A program made the translations under genes and the position numbers. From NCBI GenBank assembly GCA_024235655.1, contig JACKLY010000003.1:238435-302434 (forward strand): a DNA stretch of 64,000 nucleotides, written 5' to 3'. Positions 62,504 through 64,000 of this stretch are shown piece after piece. The stretch's first letter is position 1; every line of letters begins with the position of its first letter. The notes under the pieces are model-generated. The model saw only the letters and a list, made by a program, of their open reading frames with translations, did not search any database and had not been told where the DNA came from. Source of the DNA: Zoogloeaceae bacterium (GTDB taxonomy: Bacteria > Pseudomonadota > Gammaproteobacteria > Burkholderiales > Rhodocyclaceae).

Positions 62504-64000
62504 ATGAAGACCGCCGCCAAACAGCTACCACTGTCCAACGTTCCCGACGCACCGGAAATCGGCCCGCTGCCGGAGCAGGAAATCTCCACGGAAGTACTGA
62601 TCGAGAAATACGCCAAGGGTCAGGAAACCAACGTTCACGATGTGCGCCGCCGTGTGGCCGCCGCGCTGGCTGCCAATGAGGAAGAAAAAAACCGCCCGCA
62701 CTGGGAGGCGAAATTCCTGTGGGCGCAGGAAAACGGCTTTGTGCCGGCCGGCCGCATCAACTCCGCCGCTGGCACTGACCTCGCTGCCACGCTGATCAAC
62801 TGTTTCGTGCAGCCGGTGGGCGACTCCATCGTCGAAACCGTAGACGGCAAGCCCGGCATCTATACTGCGCTGGCGCAGGCGGCTGAAACCATGCGCCGCG
62901 GTGGCGGTGTCGGCTACGACTTTTCCAGCATCCGCCCGATCGGCGCCCTGGTCAAAGGCACGCATTCACGTGCCTCCGGCCCGGTCTCCTATATGCGCGT
63001 ATTCGACCGCTCGTGTGAAACCGTCGAATCCGCCGGTGCCCGCCGCGGCGCCCAGATGGGCGTGCTGCGCTGCGACCATCCGGATATCGAGGAATTCATC
63101 CACGCCAAGGATCATGGCGACCTGACCAACTTCAACATTTCAATCGGCGTGACCGATGCCTTCATGCAGGCGGTGGAAGACGATGGTGACGTCGAGTTGA
63201 CGCACCGTGCGGCACCCAACGTGGACATGAAGGCCAGTGGTGCCTACCAGCGCGAAGACGGCCAGTGGGTCTATCGCAAGGTACGCGCCCGCGACCTGTG
63301 GGATCAGGTAATGAAATCCACTTACGATCACGCCGAACCGGGCATCCTGTTCCTTGATCGCATGAACAAGGACAACAACCTCAATTACTGCGAACTGATC
63401 GAGGCCACCAACCCCTGTGCCGAACAGCCGCTGCCGCCCTATGGCTGCTGCTGCCTGGGTTCGATCAACCTGACCCTGTTCGTCAAGCAGCCGTTCACCG
63501 ACCAGGCCAGCTTTGATTTCGACGCCTTCGCCGACGTCGTGAAGGTATCCACCCGCATGCTCGACAACGTGCTCGACGTCACTGCCTGGCCGCTCGATCG
63601 CCAGCGTGAAGAAGCCGCCAACAAGCGCCGCGTCGGCCTTGGCTACACCGGCCTCGGTGACGCCCTGTGCATGCTGCGCCTGCGTTATGACCGCCCGGAA
63701 GCGCGCTCGATGGCCGCCCGCATCTCCGAGCACATGCGCGATACGGCCTACCTCGCTTCGGTCGAACTGGCCAAGGAGCGCGGCGCCTTCCCGCTGTTCA
63801 ACGCCGAACTGTATCTCTCCGGTGGCAACTTTGCCTCGCGCCTGCCGGCCGATGTAAAAACTGAAATCCGCAAGCACGGCCTGCGCAACTCGCACCTGCT
63901 CTCGATCGCGCCCACCGGCACCATCTCGCTGGCCTTTGCCGACAACGCCTCGAACGGCATCGAGCCGCCCTTCTCGTGGACCTACAACCGCAAGAAGCGC
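62504..64000 (+). CDS. nrdJ: Adenosylcobalamin-dependent (class II) ribonucleotide reductase, N-terminal part
   Basis: Reduces ribonucleotides using coenzyme B12, independent of oxygen. The first 499 codons are present and the gene runs off the right edge. Visible motifs are GRINSAAGTDLAATLINCFV near residue 85, MRRGGGVGYDFSSIRP, EATNPCAEQPLPPYGCCCLG near residue 303 (substrate loop and Cys-rich class II motif) and SIAPTGTISLAFADNASNGIEP. That wording marks NrdJ rather than aerobic NrdA. The start has GGAAGAG upstream and NrdR boxes further back. The organism therefore needs B12. Confidence 0.95.
   Translation, partial: MKTAAKQLPLSNVPDAPEIGPLPEQEISTEVLIEKYAKGQETNVHDVRRRVAAALAANEEEKNRPHWEAKFLWAQENGFVPAGRINSAAGTDLAATLINCFVQPVGDSIVETVDGKPGIYTALAQAAETMRRGGGVGYDFSSIRPIGALVKGTHSRASGPVSYMRVFDRSCETVESAGARRGAQMGVLRCDHPDIEEFIHAKDHGDLTNFNISIGVTDAFMQAVEDDGDVELTHRAAPNVDMKASGAYQREDGQWVYRKVRARDLWDQVMKSTYDHAEPGILFLDRMNKDNNLNYCELIEATNPCAEQPLPPYGCCCLGSINLTLFVKQPFTDQASFDFDAFADVVKVSTRMLDNVLDVTAWPLDRQREEAANKRRVGLGYTGLGDALCMLRLRYDRPEARSMAARISEHMRDTAYLASVELAKERGAFPLFNAELYLSGGNFASRLPADVKTEIRKHGLRNSHLLSIAPTGTISLAFADNASNGIEPPFSWTYNRKKR

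Overview
The window looks like chromosomal DNA of a facultatively anaerobic betaproteobacterium, most likely in the Rhodocyclales (Dechloromonas/Azonexus-like). This is inferred from protein character and gene content: PII, FNR, HemN, PHA synthase and phasin, a NAD-linked Hox hydrogenase, a Hyb-type membrane hydrogenase, NnrS and class II ribonucleotide reductase. GC content is high and coding density is very high. No insertion sequence, phage gene, CRISPR array or rRNA is visible. One tRNA (Ser, anticodon CGA) is present.

Layout. (1) 1-1364: start of a Hyb-type hydrogenase operon on the minus strand (hybO, then hybA running off the edge). (2) 1.6-18.2 kb: housekeeping genes (YdcH-like, hydrolase, tRNA-Ser, mltF, serS, rarA-lolA-ftsK, a CRP-family regulator, trxB, an Smr protein, a cytochrome c, glnB, nadE, ppa). 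(3) 18.3-37.0 kb: an iron and heme acquisition island with four near-identical Fur boxes. It holds hemP-tonB-exbB-exbD, an FtrABCD-type ferrous iron system with an OprB-type porin inside it, a second FTR1 permease, and a TonB-dependent heme-type receptor. The receptor is followed by a small Cys protein, an exported membrane-anchored CobN/HmuS-like protein, an ExbB-like and a DUF2149 (ExbD-like) protein, and a cysteine-free paralogue of ribosomal protein S4. A Fur-controlled gene pair on the opposite strand encodes relatives of the small protein. Phasin and a small winged-helix protein interrupt the island. (4) 37.1-45.2 kb: selD, copper handling (CopZ-like, CopA), UspA, a TauE/SafE-type membrane protein, hemN and fnr with an FNR box between them. 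(5) 45.2-50.3 kb: a minus-strand block for NO/O2 response (SirB, NnrS, a 12-TM protein, DUF2249, hemerythrin, an ODP-like MBL protein and a truncated chemoreceptor-like protein). (6) 50.3-54.1 kb: phaC, a beta-CASP MBL protein and an FNR-controlled uspA. (7) 54.2-62.2 kb: hoxFUYHW, divergent from a MaoC-Pta fusion and ackA. (8) 62.2-64 kb: two NrdR boxes 31 bp apart and the start of nrdJ.

How the parts fit. The iron island reads as one pathway. The TonB receptor, energised by TonB-ExbB-ExbD, would bring heme into the periplasm. The exported CobN-like protein, coupled to its own ExbB/ExbD-like motor instead of the ATPase partners of a true cobaltochelatase, could remove the iron there. The FTR1/Ftr systems could then import the Fe(II). 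This is the best candidate for an under-described system here. FNR boxes, Hox, acetate kinase with a phosphotransacetylase fusion, and class II RNR fit a shift to low-oxygen life.
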